Shown piece after piece: positions 7,774 through 16,410 of a stretch of 30,236 nucleotides of DNA (position 1 is the stretch's first letter; the number at the start of each line of letters is the position of its first letter). The position numbers were made by a program, and so were the translations under genes. A model generated the notes under the pieces. That model saw nothing but the letters and a program-made list of their open reading frames with translations. It had not been told where the DNA came from and did not search any database. The stretch covers positions 1 through 30,236 of the forward strand of contig JBFLYA010000021.1 in the NCBI GenBank assembly GCA_040757115.1. Reading direction: 5' to 3'. This stretch comes from a bacterium (lineage in GTDB: Bacteria > UBA9089 > CG2-30-40-21 > SBAY01).

Positions 7774-10700
7774 ATGCCAAAACGAACAGACATACATAAG
7801 ATATTAATTATTGGTTCAGGACCGATTATCATTTCACAAGCCTGTGAATTTGACTACTCCGGGACACAGGCCTGTAAGGCTTTAAAAGAGGAAGGTTACA
7901 AGGTCATTCTGGTCAATTCAAATCCTGCGACCATTATGACTGACCCGCAAATGGCTGACCAAACCTACATTGAGCCTATTACGCCGGAGGTTGTGGGTAA
8001 AATCATAGAGATTGAACGACCTGATGCCATTTTACCAACACTTGGTGGTCAGACAGGACTTAATGTCGCGGTTAAGGTATGCGAGATGGGAATCCTTAAA
8101 AAATTCAAGGTAGAGATGATTGGAGCGAATTACCAGGCGATTAAAAAGGCTGAAGATAGAAGTCAATTCAAACAGGCGATGTTAAAAATTGGTCTTGCGG
8201 TGCCCAGAAGTGGGTTAGCCTACAATCTGGATGAGGCTAAAAACATCGCCCAGGAAATTGGTTTCCCGATAATTATCCGACCAAGCTTTACCTTAGGTGG
8301 GACAGGTGGAGGAATTGCCTACAATATTGAAGAGTTTGAAAAAATAGCCTCAACCGGTCTGGAGGCAAGTATGATTTCAGAGATATTGATTGAAGAATCT
8401 GTTCTTGGCTGGAAGGAATATGAGTTAGAGGTGATGCGTGACATCAAAGATAATGTGGTGATTATCTGTTCTATCGAGAATTTTGACCCAATGGGTGTTC
8501 ATACAGGTGATTCAATCACAGTTGCCCCGGCTCAAACTCTCTCAGATAAAGAATATCAACTGATGCGGGATGCGGCTATTGCTATCATCCGTGAAATTGG
8601 CGTAGAGACTGGTGGGTCAAATATTCAATTTGCAGTGAATCCTGATAATGGTAAAATGATGGTGATTGAAATAAATCCCCGTGTTTCAAGGAGTTCTGCA
8701 TTAGCCTCAAAAGCCACCGGCTTTCCTATTGCTAAGATGGCGGCTAAATTAGCCGTTGGCTATACCTTAGATGAAATCCCAAATGACATTACCAAAAAAA
8801 CACCAGCCTCTTTTGAACCGACTATTGACTATTGCGTGGTCAAAATCCCAAGATTTACCTTTGAAAAATTCCCGCAGGCAGAGGATGTTTTAACCACTTC
8901 GATGAAATCTGTTGGTGAGGCAATGGCTATCGGACGGACATTTAAAGAGGCACTTCAAAAAGGACTGCGGTCTCTGGAAATAGGTAAATTTGGTCTTGGT
9001 GCTGATGGCAAAGATAAACCTCAAGATTTAGCAGAAATTAAGAAAAACCTCATTGTCCCGAATTCAAAAAGGCTATTTTACATTAGATATGCCCTGCAAC
9101 ACAGGATGACTGTAGATGAAATCTATGAATTGAGTAAGATAGATAAATGGTTTTTGGAAAATATCAAGCAGATTGTAGAGATGGAGGGAGAGATTCAAAA
9201 TTCAAAATTCAAAATTCAAAACATTAAAAAAGCAAAGCAATATGGCTTTTCGGATAAACAGTTAGCACATCTTTTAGATTCAGATGAGGAATCTATTCGG
9301 CAGATACGAATGAAAAATGATATAAAAGCTACATTCAAATTAGTTGATACCTGTGCGGCTGAATTTGAGGCTTATACACCCTATTATTACTCTACCTACG
9401 AAACCGAAAATGAAATCCGTCTATCTACCAGAGAAAAGGTGATGATACTTGGTGGTGGTCCCAATCGCATTGGACAGGGAATTGAGTTTGATTATTGTTG
9501 TTGTCAGGCCTCCTTTGCCTTAAAAGAAGAAGGTTATGAAAGTATTATGGTCAATTGTAATCCTGAAACCGTCTCAACCGACTACGATACATCAGATAAA
9601 CTTTACTTTGAGCCAATGACGATTGAGGATATTTTAAATATCGTTGAAATGGAAAAACCAAAAGGCGTCATCATTCAACTGGGTGGACAGACACCATTAA
9701 ATTTAGCCATTCCATTAGAAAAAGCCGGGGTAAAGATTTTAGGGACTTCAACGGATGCGGTTGACCGTGCAGAAGACCGGGGTAGATTCAAGATGCTTCT
9801 TGAAAAATTGAATCTTAAACAAACACCAAATGGCATTGCCTTTTCACCAGAAGTGGCAAAAAAAATCGCCCAGGAGATAGGTTATCCGGTGCTTGTTCGT
9901 CCTTCTTATGTGCTGGGTGGTCGAGCAATGGAGATTGTCTATGATGAGGCAGAACTAAAAAAATACATCCAGTCTGCGGCTGAAATTTCACCTGAACATC
10001 CAATTTTAGTTGATAAATTCCTTGAAGATGCCATTGAGGTTGATGTCGATGCTATCGCAGATGGAGAAACAGTGGTTATTGCGGGGATTATGGAACACAT
10101 TGAGCATGCAGGCATACACTCAGGGGATTCTGCCTGTGTCCTTCCACCTCATACCCTGCCAAAACCAATTATTGCTGAACTTAAAAAACAAACCTATGCC
10201 CTGGCAAAAGAACTTGAAATAATCGGATTGATTAACATTCAATATGCTATTCGAGAAGGTGAAATATATGTTTTAGAGGTTAATCCAAGGGCATCCCGAA
10301 CAATACCTTTTGTCTCAAAGGCGATAGGTGTCTCTTTAGCTAATTTGGCAACTAAAGTTATAGTTGGAAAAACACTTAAAGAACTTGGATTCACTCAAGA
10401 AGTCCTACCAAAACATGTGACAGTTAAAGAAGTGGTCTTCCCATTTGTTCGATTTCCTGGCACAGATACCATTTTGGGTCCAGAGATGAAATCCACTGGT
10501 GAAGTAATGGGCATTGACACAGATTTTGGCCTGGCATTTGCCAAATCGCAAATAGCCGCAAATCAACTCTTGCCTCAAAAAGGAAATGTCTTTGTCTCGG
10601 TCAAGGATAAGGATAAACCAGTAATCCTGCCTGCGATTAAGAAGCTGGTAGAGTTAGGATTTAACTTAATTGCAACTGAAGGGACACATAACTTCTTTAT

Positions 10701-11082
10701 GCAACATAACTTGCAGATGACTAAAATTGCAAAGGTAGGAGAAGGCAGACCTGATGTGATTGATTTAATGAAAAATCAAGAGGTGCAACTTCTGATAAAT
10801 ACGCCAGGTGGTAAAAAGCCGCGACAGGATGAGATGAAAATGCGCACCAATGCCTATCTTCACAATATTCCAATTATTACTACGGCTCAAGGTGTTTTAG
10901 CCGCCGCTGATGGCATTTGTGCACTTATACAGGGTGAATTTGGAGTAAAACCTATTCAGGAATATCACAGCCAGATATTAAATAAAAGTAACCGTTCAGC
11001 CACAGAGGCACAGAGAACACAGAGGGAATATATAACTACGAATGAACACAAATACAAAAAAATTTGTAGTACGAGGCTTTAG
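7774..11082 (+). CDS. carB: carbamoyl-phosphate synthase, large subunit
   Basis: Makes carbamoyl phosphate for pyrimidines and arginine. The order is: first ATP-grasp half ([17 protein letters not shown] near residue 10), oligomerisation domain, second half ([17 protein letters not shown]) and C-terminal MGS-like regulatory domain ([14 protein letters not shown]). The start is ATG 7774 with AAAAGGA 8 bases upstream, rather than an in-frame codon further up inside element E2. It has 1102 residues, compared with about 1070 usually. The excess is partly a C-terminal tail of about 31 residues (from [12 protein letters not shown]) read from element E3, and partly a repeat insert at residues 474-483 (QNSKFKIQN) in the oligomerisation domain. 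carA is not in the window. Confidence 0.96.
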   Translation: MPKRTDIHKILIIGSGPIIISQACEFDYSGTQACKALKEEGYKVILVNSNPATIMTDPQMADQTYIEPITPEVVGKIIEIERPDAILPTLGGQTGLNVAVKVCEMGILKKFKVEMIGANYQAIKKAEDRSQFKQAMLKIGLAVPRSGLAYNLDEAKNIAQEIGFPIIIRPSFTLGGTGGGIAYNIEEFEKIASTGLEASMISEILIEESVLGWKEYELEVMRDIKDNVVIICSIENFDPMGVHTGDSITVAPAQTLSDKEYQLMRDAAIAIIREIGVETGGSNIQFAVNPDNGKMMVIEINPRVSRSSALASKATGFPIAKMAAKLAVGYTLDEIPNDITKKTPASFEPTIDYCVVKIPRFTFEKFPQAEDVLTTSMKSVGEAMAIGRTFKEALQKGLRSLEIGKFGLGADGKDKPQDLAEIKKNLIVPNSKRLFYIRYALQHRMTVDEIYELSKIDKWFLENIKQIVEMEGEIQNSKFKIQNIKKAKQYGFSDKQLAHLLDSDEESIRQIRMKNDIKATFKLVDTCAAEFEAYTPYYYSTYETENEIRLSTREKVMILGGGPNRIGQGIEFDYCCCQASFALKEEGYESIMVNCNPETVSTDYDTSDKLYFEPMTIEDILNIVEMEKPKGVIIQLGGQTPLNLAIPLEKAGVKILGTSTDAVDRAEDRGRFKMLLEKLNLKQTPNGIAFSPEVAKKIAQEIGYPVLVRPSYVLGGRAMEIVYDEAELKKYIQSAAEISPEHPILVDKFLEDAIEVDVDAIADGETVVIAGIMEHIEHAGIHSGDSACVLPPHTLPKPIIAELKKQTYALAKELEIIGLINIQYAIREGEIYVLEVNPRASRTIPFVSKAIGVSLANLATKVIVGKTLKELGFTQEVLPKHVTVKEVVFPFVRFPGTDTILGPEMKSTGEVMGIDTDFGLAFAKSQIAANQLLPQKGNVFVSVKDKDKPVILPAIKKLVELGFNLIATEGTHNFFMQHNLQMTKIAKVGEGRPDVIDLMKNQEVQLLINTPGGKKPRQDEMKMRTNAYLHNIPIITTAQGVLAAADGICALIQGEFGVKPIQEYHSQILNKSNRSATEAQRTQREYITTNEHKYKKICSTRL
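9193..9220 (+). repeat. 7-bp tandem array (ATTCAAA)4 inside carB
   Basis: Four perfect ATTCAAA units encode QNSKFKIQ-type residues in CarB. The protein motif closely resembles NSKFEIRNPKSEI in QueC, which also comes from a 7-bp array. Confidence 0.85.
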
Positions 11083-11220
11083 CCTCGCTTCTGGCAAGCC
11101 AAAAGGCGAACCTAAAGATTCGCACTACATTTATGGGATGTCAGAGGTTAATTCGTGTGCATTTGTGGTTAATTTCCTTAATTCTCTGTGAACTCTGTGC
11201 CTCTGTGGCTGAACGCTTAC
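10988..11220. mobile_element. GTAAC-type element E3 at the 3' end of carB, with nested repeats
   Basis: Ends are GTAACCGTTCAGCCAC (10988) and GTGGCTGAACGCTTAC (to 11220). The 8-bp flanks differ, so no target duplication is visible. Inside are CAGAGGCACAGAG against CTCTGTGCCTCTG, then ACGAATGAACACAAAT against ATTCGTGTGCATTTGT, then a REP-like pair (11063-11131). CarB translation continues into the element to a TAG at 11080-11082. Confidence 0.8.
11063..11131. repeat. REP-like double hairpin
   Basis: Two inverted units, TTGTAGTACGAGGCTTTAG and its partner ending CGCACTACA. Each contains its own hairpin: CGAGGC-TTTA-GCCTCG, and CGAACC-TAAA-GATTCG with one mismatch. The layout is like the paired REP units moved by REP-associated transposases. 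Confidence 0.7.
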
Positions 11221-11245
11221 GAAGATTTTTTATCAAATTTTATGC

Positions 11246-11275
11246 TTGACAAATTAGGGATTATTCTGATACAAT
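11246..11275 (+). promoter_or_regulatory. promoter of response regulator, near-leaderless
   Basis: TTGACA 11246-11251, 18-bp spacer, TACAAT 11270-11275. Expected transcription start is about 11282, four bases before the GTG start at 11286. No ribosome site fits between. Confidence 0.75.
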
Positions 11276-11285
11276 AGATACCAAT

Positions 11286-11657
11286 GTGGCAAAGATTTTA
11301 ATCGTTGATGATGATAGCTATATAATTGATGTTGTGAAGGTTGCTCTGGAAATACAAGGATATGAGATTATTGATGCCTTTGATGGTGATGAAGCTTTAG
11401 CAAAAACAATACATGAATTTCCTGACCTTATCCTCTTAGACCTTTTGATGCCAAAAATGGATGGTTGGGAGGTATATGAACAACTTAAAGGAGAGACAAA
11501 AACAGCTCATATCCCAATAATAATCATAAGTGCCTTATCTGAGGAAACAAGTATGCCAGAGGGAATGGAAGTTGAAGATTATATTGCAAAACCATTTGAA
11601 ATGAATGATTTATTAAATAGGGTAAAGAAAGTCTTGAGAAAATATGAGCGGGGGTAG
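11286..11657 (+). CDS. single-domain response regulator (CheY-like)
   Basis: 123 residues, receiver domain only. The acidic pair is at residues 8-10 (VDDD), the phosphoacceptor Asp lies in LILLDLLMPKMDGWE at about residue 53, the conserved Thr/Ser position is IIISALSEE, and the Lys is in YIAKPFEM at about 105. It starts at GTG 11286. No output domain and no kinase are nearby, so its partner is unknown; stand-alone receivers often serve chemotaxis or hybrid kinases. Its stop codon TAG (11655-11657) lies inside the tRNA-Gly gene, with 10 bases of overlap. Confidence 0.93.
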   Translation: MAKILIVDDDSYIIDVVKVALEIQGYEIIDAFDGDEALAKTIHEFPDLILLDLLMPKMDGWEVYEQLKGETKTAHIPIIIISALSEETSMPEGMEVEDYIAKPFEMNDLLNRVKKVLRKYERG

Positions 11658-11723
11658 CTCAGTTGGTAGAGCAACGGCCTTCCAAGCCGTTGGCCGCGGG
11701 TTCGAATCCCGTCCCCCGCTCCA
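11648..11723 (+). tRNA. tRNA-Gly (anticodon TCC)
   Basis: Full cloverleaf: acceptor GCGGGGG pairs with CCCCCGC, D arm AGCTCAGTTGGTAGAGC, anticodon arm ACGGC-CTTCCAA-GCCGT with anticodon TCC, T arm GCGGG-TTCGAAT-CCCGT, discriminator T and encoded CCA. The first ten bases are also the last coding bases and the stop of the response regulator, so both are probably on one transcript that needs 5' processing. Confidence 0.97.
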
Positions 11724-11798
11724 AAAGGAAAAACTGAAGTAATGGAGTGGTAATTTTAGAACCATTACTCCATCTCTCCATCACTTTAGTCATCCTAT

Positions 11799-11980
11799 TG
11801 TCGTGTTGAACAAATAACGCACGGAATTTGATTCTGGTAACTGGTGATTGGTAACTGGTAATTAAATACCGTTCGGCTGATCTCAGGACGAAACTATTTA
11901 ACCAATTACCAGTTACCAATTATCCGTTTGCAGGTTATGAAATCTGATGATACCCCGTGCAAAACTTACTCAACACGACA
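11799..11980. mobile_element. MITE with TGTCGTGTTGA ends and 4-bp duplication
   Basis: Perfect 11-bp ends TGTCGTGTTGA (11799-11809) and TCAACACGACA (11970-11980). CTAT flanks both sides (11795-11798 and 11981-11984). Inside, 7-bp units GGTAACT/GGTGATT (11836-11863) face their reverse complement AACCAAT/TACCAGT (11900-11920). The duplicated CTAT touches the ribosome site GAGGTG of the first MotB gene. No ORF of its own. Confidence 0.85.
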
Positions 11981-11994
11981 CTATGAGGTGTAAA

Positions 11995-12795
11995 GTGGCA
12001 AAGAAGAAAAAAGACGGTGGTGGAGAAGGAGGAGCGAAGGTTGAAACTGCGGGTGGGTTACGCTGGCTAATTACTTATGCAGATATGATTACACTCCTTC
12101 TGGGAGTATTTATTATTTTATGTTCTGGTGGTGCTCCGAGTGAATCGGAAATGCAACAACTTACCACTGCATTTGAAAAGGTATTTAGTATTAGTGAAGG
12201 TGGTGGTGGAGAAAAGGTTGTCACAGGAGCAGGTGGTAAAAAGGTATTAGAGGGTAAAAGTGGTGTCCTATCCGCTACAAAAGATTTAATCTCTCCTAAG
12301 GCATTAATTACCCGTAAATATACTCAAACCTTTAGTTCTGAAATTAAAAAAGGTAAGATGGCGGTTAAATCGACTAAAGATGCCCTGGTAATTAGATGTT
12401 ATGAAACATTATTATTTGAGCGAGGGAGTCCCCTAATAAAACCAGAGGCATATCCTACACTTGAGCGGATTGGTCTTTTAATCTCAAGAATTCCTAATAA
12501 AATCGCCATTGAAGGACATACGGATGCCTCATTACCAGCACAATTCCCATCTAATTGGGAACTATCAACTGCTCGGGCAACAAATGTCTTACAGCACCTG
12601 ATAGATTATGCAGAGAAAAGTGGTCTATCTCCAACAGAGATTGAAAATATTCAAAAGAGATTGTCTGTATTTGGCTATGCTCAATTTCACCCGGTAAATG
12701 ATGACCCTTATGCTAAAGTTAATAACCGCATAGATATTATTATCTATCATCATAAAACAGCGGAAGAATTACTTTTTAAAGAAGAGGAGAGTTAA
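11995..12795 (+). CDS. MotB-like stator / OmpA-domain protein, paralogue 1
   Basis: 266 residues from GTG 11995. GAGGTG lies 5-6 bases upstream, and the N-terminus MAKKKKDGGGEGG matches that of the next gene, so this start is preferred to ATG 11947. One membrane helix (LRWLITYADMITLLLGVFIIL) carries the proton-channel Asp of the MotB family in YADM. A glycine-rich linker and an OmpA/MotB peptidoglycan-binding domain follow (IEGHTDAS, NWELSTARA). MotB with MotA forms the ion-driven stator of the flagellum; no motA is present here. It is followed 2 bases later by a paralogue. Confidence 0.9.
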   Translation: MAKKKKDGGGEGGAKVETAGGLRWLITYADMITLLLGVFIILCSGGAPSESEMQQLTTAFEKVFSISEGGGGEKVVTGAGGKKVLEGKSGVLSATKDLISPKALITRKYTQTFSSEIKKGKMAVKSTKDALVIRCYETLLFERGSPLIKPEAYPTLERIGLLISRIPNKIAIEGHTDASLPAQFPSNWELSTARATNVLQHLIDYAEKSGLSPTEIENIQKRLSVFGYAQFHPVNDDPYAKVNNRIDIIIYHHKTAEELLFKEEES

Positions 12796-12797
12796 AA

Positions 12798-13580
12798 ATG
12801 GCGAAGAAGAAGAAAGGTGGTGGAGAACATGGTGAAGGACTTGAAACCGCAGGTGGCTTACGGTGGCTAATTACCTATGCGGATATGATTACCTTACTTC
12901 TTGGAGTATTTATTATTTTAGTCTCGACATCTCAAATGGAAGGACCTAAATCAGCGGCTTTAGGTGAGGCATTAGAACGAATATTTTCTATATTTAAACG
13001 CGAGGGAGGAGATAAAGCTAATGCCCCGCAATCAGGAGGAGATAGTGTTCTTCCCAAACGCACAGCAGAAGAAGGAATCAGGGCAACCGCTGTTATCCGA
13101 ACAGCAATCATTAAAAAAAGATTAGTCCAGAGTATACCCCAGACCGTTGCTGAGGGAAAAATAGTTACTGAAAAAACTAAAAAAGGATTAGTGGTAAGTT
13201 ATCATGATTCGTTGTTTTTTGATGTCGGCAGGGCTAATATAAAAGAAGAATCTTATGCCAGTCTGGATAAAATTGCCCGAACCCTTGAGATAATCCCAAA
13301 TAAAGTCATAATTGAAGGGCATACAGATGCCTCACCAATTTCCACTCAAGAGTTTAAATCTAACTGGGAATTATCAACGGCAAGGGCTAATAATATCTTA
13401 CATTATTTTATTGAACATGCTAAAAAAAGCGGTTTTGATGAAGAAAAATTAGAGGAATACGAACAAAGATTTGCTATTGCCGGCTATGGTCAATTCCAGC
13501 CTATTGATGAAAATCCTTCTTCTCCTCAAAACAGAAGAATCAATATTGTTATCCTGGATAAAAAAACAAAGGAATTTTAA
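12798..13580 (+). CDS. MotB-like stator / OmpA-domain protein, paralogue 2
   Basis: 260 residues. Domain order is the same as its neighbour: basic and glycine-rich N-terminus, helix LRWLITYADMITLLLGVFIIL with the channel Asp, linker, then an OmpA-like domain (IEGHTDAS, NWELSTARANNIL, NRRINIVIL). The membrane segment is nearly identical to paralogue 1 while the linker differs, so the pair came from a tandem duplication and may form a hetero-oligomer or two stators. A ribosome site (GAGGAGAG) precedes the ATG. ychF begins at the next base. Confidence 0.9.
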   Translation: MAKKKKGGGEHGEGLETAGGLRWLITYADMITLLLGVFIILVSTSQMEGPKSAALGEALERIFSIFKREGGDKANAPQSGGDSVLPKRTAEEGIRATAVIRTAIIKKRLVQSIPQTVAEGKIVTEKTKKGLVVSYHDSLFFDVGRANIKEESYASLDKIARTLEIIPNKVIIEGHTDASPISTQEFKSNWELSTARANNILHYFIEHAKKSGFDEEKLEEYEQRFAIAGYGQFQPIDENPSSPQNRRINIVILDKKTKEF

Positions 13581-14669
13581 ATGGGCTTTACCTTAGGGAT
13601 TATTGGGCTGCCAAATGTAGGTAAATCTACGGTTTTCAACGCCTTAACCAAACTACATGTCCCCGCAGAAAATTTTCCTTTCTGTACAGTAAGACCAAAT
13701 GTAGGTATGGTAAGCATAAAAGATAGTCGTCTAAACGAATTGTCGAAATTAATTGATGCGGTGGAAACAATCCCAACAACTATTGAATTTATTGACATCG
13801 CGGGTTTGGTTCGTGGAGCAAGTAAAGGAGCAGGACTGGGAAATCAATTTCTATCTCATATTCAGGAAGTAAATGGACTTGCTCAGATTATTCGTGCCTT
13901 CATCGACCAGAATGTCTCGCATATTGAGGGAGAAATCTGTCCACAAAAGGATATTAATATCATAAATATCGAACTAATTTTAAAAGACCTGGAGACGATT
14001 GAAAAACGGATAAATAAAATAACCCCATATCTTAAAACAAAAGATAAAATCTATAAAGAAGAAATAGCGGTTCTAAATAAACTTAAAACTCACTTAGATT
14101 CCGAAAATCCAGTGAGGGGATTGGACCTTGACGAAAAAGAAAAGGAATTTGTCAAAACTTATGGACTACTTACGGCTAAACCGATAATTTATGTGGCAAA
14201 TATTAATGAAAATACACCTGACGAGTTAATTGGTCAGGTTAAACTCAAGGGATTAAAAGAGGGATTAGAGGTAATTATCTTAAATGCTAAATTGGAAGTA
14301 GAATTATTAGAAGATTTCGATGAAGATGAGGCACAAAGATTTAGAGAAGAACTCGGCATTCAAGAATCTGGCTTACAAAAATTAGCCCAATCAGGATATA
14401 AGGCACTTAATCTCATCACCTTTTTTACGGTGGCAAATAGAAAACTTCGAGCCTGGACGATTGAGAAAAATACATTAGCCTCAAAAGCCGCCGGGAAAAT
14501 ACATACGGATATGGAAAAAGGATTTATATGTGCTGAGGTTATTCCATATCAAAAATTGAAAGAAATAGGTTCGTGGACAAAGGCAAAAGAAATGGGCGAG
14601 ATTAAGCACGAAGGCAGAGAATATTGTGTTTGTGATGGAGATGTTATTACTTTTAAATTTAATCCTTAA
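13581..14669 (+). CDS. ychF: YchF/OLA1-type P-loop ATPase
   Basis: 362 residues, full length. Walker A is GLPNVGKS at residues 9-16, with switch region DIAGLVRGASKGAGLGNQF. The NINE motif at about 205 replaces NKxD and is the mark of ATP preference in this family. A coiled-coil region follows, then the C-terminal TGS domain (AWTIEKNTLASKAAGKIH; EYCVCDGDVITFKF). It is a ribosome-associated regulatory ATPase. It follows MotB 2 without a gap. Confidence 0.96.
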   Translation: MGFTLGIIGLPNVGKSTVFNALTKLHVPAENFPFCTVRPNVGMVSIKDSRLNELSKLIDAVETIPTTIEFIDIAGLVRGASKGAGLGNQFLSHIQEVNGLAQIIRAFIDQNVSHIEGEICPQKDINIINIELILKDLETIEKRINKITPYLKTKDKIYKEEIAVLNKLKTHLDSENPVRGLDLDEKEKEFVKTYGLLTAKPIIYVANINENTPDELIGQVKLKGLKEGLEVIILNAKLEVELLEDFDEDEAQRFREELGIQESGLQKLAQSGYKALNLITFFTVANRKLRAWTIEKNTLASKAAGKIHTDMEKGFICAEVIPYQKLKEIGSWTKAKEMGEIKHEGREYCVCDGDVITFKFNP

Positions 14670-14676
14670 AATTTTA

Positions 14677-14705
14677 TTGACACAATATTGATTTTTTGAT
14701 ATACT
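14677..14705 (+). promoter_or_regulatory. consensus promoter before coiled-coil gene and rpsF operon
   Basis: TTGACA 14677-14682, 17-bp spacer, TATACT 14700-14705. GGAGG follows at 14712-14716. Since the next genes overlap or are closely spaced, it probably also drives rpsF-ssb-rpsR. Confidence 0.85.
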
Positions 14706-14721
14706 TATTTTGGAGGAAATG

Positions 14722-15630
14722 ATGACAATATTAGAGTGGATTAACTCAGTTCAGGGAGTAATTACTATTCTCGGAAGTATTCTCGGAGGAATAATTACTC
14801 TAATAGGAACCATTATTGGTGGTATATTATGGTTACAAAGAAAGTTTGCGGCAATTGATGCAAGGTTCGAGGCAATTGATGCAAGATTTGCGGCAATTGA
14901 TGCAAGGTTCGAGGCAGTTGATGCAAGATTTGAAATAATTGAAAGAAAACTTGCGACAATTGATGCAAGATTAGCGGCAATTGATGAAAGGTTTGCGACA
15001 ATTGATGCAAGATTAGCGGCAATTGATGAAAGGTTTGCGACAATTGATGCAAGATTAGCGGCAATTGATGAAAGGTTTGCGACAATTGATGCAAGATTAG
15101 CGGCAATTGATGAAAGGTTTGCGACAATTGATGCAAGATTAGCGAAAGTTGATGCAAGGTTTGCAACAACTGATGAAAAATTTGAGAAGTTAGTTAACGC
15201 AATGAGGATAATGGCTGAAAATATAAGTGAGAATACGAGAGTTCTAAAAATGGTGGATGAAAATATAATTACAGTCCTGGCTCGGGCACATCTTATTTTA
15301 CCGGAGGAACAAATTACACTTTATAAAAGTTTTAGTGATAGTCATATAAATACATTTGAAAATACAGTAAAATGGCTAACAGGAAAAGCTAATCCTTTCA
15401 GCAAAGAAGAAGTTGCAAGATTAGTAAAATATAAAGATATGGCTACGGGGGGAAAAATATTTTCGCTTGAAGAAGCCAAAGATTTCCATGAACTCGCTCA
15501 TAAGCTGGACCGTGAACCAGGTGCCCCAGGCGAAGGGGTGGGATTTTTATTAGCCTTAACGGCTTATATCTTTGGAGTAAGTCTGGGCATTGAAGATGAT
15601 AAAAAAAAGGAGGTGAGGGATAAAAATTGA
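14722..15630 (+). CDS. membrane-anchored coiled-coil protein with 14-residue repeats
   Basis: 302 residues from ATG 14722, 5 bases after GGAGG; ATG 14719 is too close to the ribosome site. An N-terminal membrane helix lies at about residues 8-36 (VITILGSILGGIITLIGTI). It is followed by a heptad coiled coil (about 45-155) whose centre is the 14-residue unit RLAAIDERFATIDA. A folded C-terminal part (about 165-295) ends with FLLALTAYIFGVSLGI, perhaps a second membrane contact. The 42-bp repeat is identical in four copies. I do not recognise a function. It overlaps the rpsF start by four bases (TTGA). Confidence 0.8.
   Translation: MTILEWINSVQGVITILGSILGGIITLIGTIIGGILWLQRKFAAIDARFEAIDARFAAIDARFEAVDARFEIIERKLATIDARLAAIDERFATIDARLAAIDERFATIDARLAAIDERFATIDARLAAIDERFATIDARLAKVDARFATTDEKFEKLVNAMRIMAENISENTRVLKMVDENIITVLARAHLILPEEQITLYKSFSDSHINTFENTVKWLTGKANPFSKEEVARLVKYKDMATGGKIFSLEEAKDFHELAHKLDREPGAPGEGVGFLLALTAYIFGVSLGIEDDKKKEVRDKN
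14953..15144 (+). repeat. 42-bp coding tandem repeat, 4.6 copies
   Basis: Four identical 42-bp copies at 14953-14994, 14995-15036, 15037-15078 and 15079-15120, then 24 bases of a fifth. Perfect identity means recent expansion or active homogenisation; copy number may vary between strains. The flanking coiled coil shows older diverged copies. Confidence 0.95.
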
Positions 15631-15965
15631 GATGTTATGAATGTATGTTAATTGTTAACCCACAAGTAAAAGAAGAAGAGGTCGAAAAGTTAATCAAAAA
15701 GGTAGAAAAAATAGTCGAAAAACATAGTGGAGAAATTAAAAAGGTAACAAAACTGGGGTTAAAAAAATTAGCAAATCCCATTAAACATAAAAGGGAAGGG
15801 ATTTATTACCTGCTAAATTTAGAAATTGACCCTGTCTCAATTAAAGAATATGAAAATATTCTGAAACTCTCTAATATTGTTTTAAGATTTCTTACCCAAA
15901 CATCAACTGCACCAGTAGTTGAAACACAACCAGTAAAGGAAGAACTAATAAAGGAGGAAGCATAG
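15627..15965 (+). CDS. rpsF: 30S ribosomal protein bS6
   Basis: 112 residues. The N-terminus MRCYECMLIVNP matches the bS6 family start (MRKYE), so the TTG start at 15627 is right. AAGGAGGTGAG lies 9 bases upstream. S6 sits on the small subunit next to S18, which is encoded two genes later. The acidic tail ends EELIKEEA. It is first in the rpsF-ssb-rpsR order conserved in many bacteria. Confidence 0.96.
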   Translation: MRCYECMLIVNPQVKEEEVEKLIKKVEKIVEKHSGEIKKVTKLGLKKLANPIKHKREGIYYLLNLEIDPVSIKEYENILKLSNIVLRFLTQTSTAPVVETQPVKEELIKEEA

Positions 15966-15967
15966 TC

Positions 15968-16387
15968 GTGGCAAATTATAATCGTGTGATAATAGCCGGT
16001 AATTTAACCCGTGATCCAGAATTGAGATATATTCCAAGTGGTCAACCTGTAGCAAATTTTACAGTTGCGATTAATAGGAGTTATATAACTCAAGCAGGAG
16101 AGCGACGGGAAGAAACAAGTTTTATACCAGTGGTAGTCTGGAGAAAGCAAGCGGAAACTTGCAATCAGTATTTAAGTAAAGGGAGTCCTGTTTTAGTCGA
16201 AGGCAGACTTCAACAACGCTCATGGGAAACTCAAGAGGGACAAAAAAGAAGCATCATCGAAGTAGTGGCAGATAGAGTAGTTTTCTTAGGAGGAGCTAAA
16301 CCTCCGGTGGAAGAAGTAGAAGAAGGAGTATCTGAATCTCAAAACAATAGAACTCCAGAAGATAAAAATGAGGATGTGCCTTTTTAA
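15968..16387 (+). CDS. ssb: single-stranded DNA-binding protein
   Basis: 139 residues with GTG start at 15968 and AAAGGAGG upstream. An OB-fold is shown by YNRVIIAGNLTRDPELRY, VANFTVAINR and VVWRKQAE, and the C-terminal acidic tip is DVPF, used to bind replication partners. The length is normal. It lies between rpsF and rpsR as in many bacteria. Confidence 0.97.
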   Translation: MANYNRVIIAGNLTRDPELRYIPSGQPVANFTVAINRSYITQAGERREETSFIPVVVWRKQAETCNQYLSKGSPVLVEGRLQQRSWETQEGQKRSIIEVVADRVVFLGGAKPPVEEVEEGVSESQNNRTPEDKNEDVPF

Positions 16388-16410
16388 AGGAGGAAAAAAA
16401 TTAATAGATT

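Noticed and set aside
11659-11919. 86-residue minus-strand frame
   Set aside because: It is the antisense of tRNA-Gly (giving GTGFEPAANG) plus a MITE. A common false gene.
14953-15144. CRISPR-like regular repeats
   Set aside because: Direct tandem copies with no spacers, in frame in a coiled coil. No CRISPR array in the window.
14813-15169. 118-residue minus-strand frame of HQLPLIL-type repeats
   Set aside because: Antisense of the 42-bp coding repeats in the coiled-coil gene; codon pattern and ribosome site favour the plus strand.
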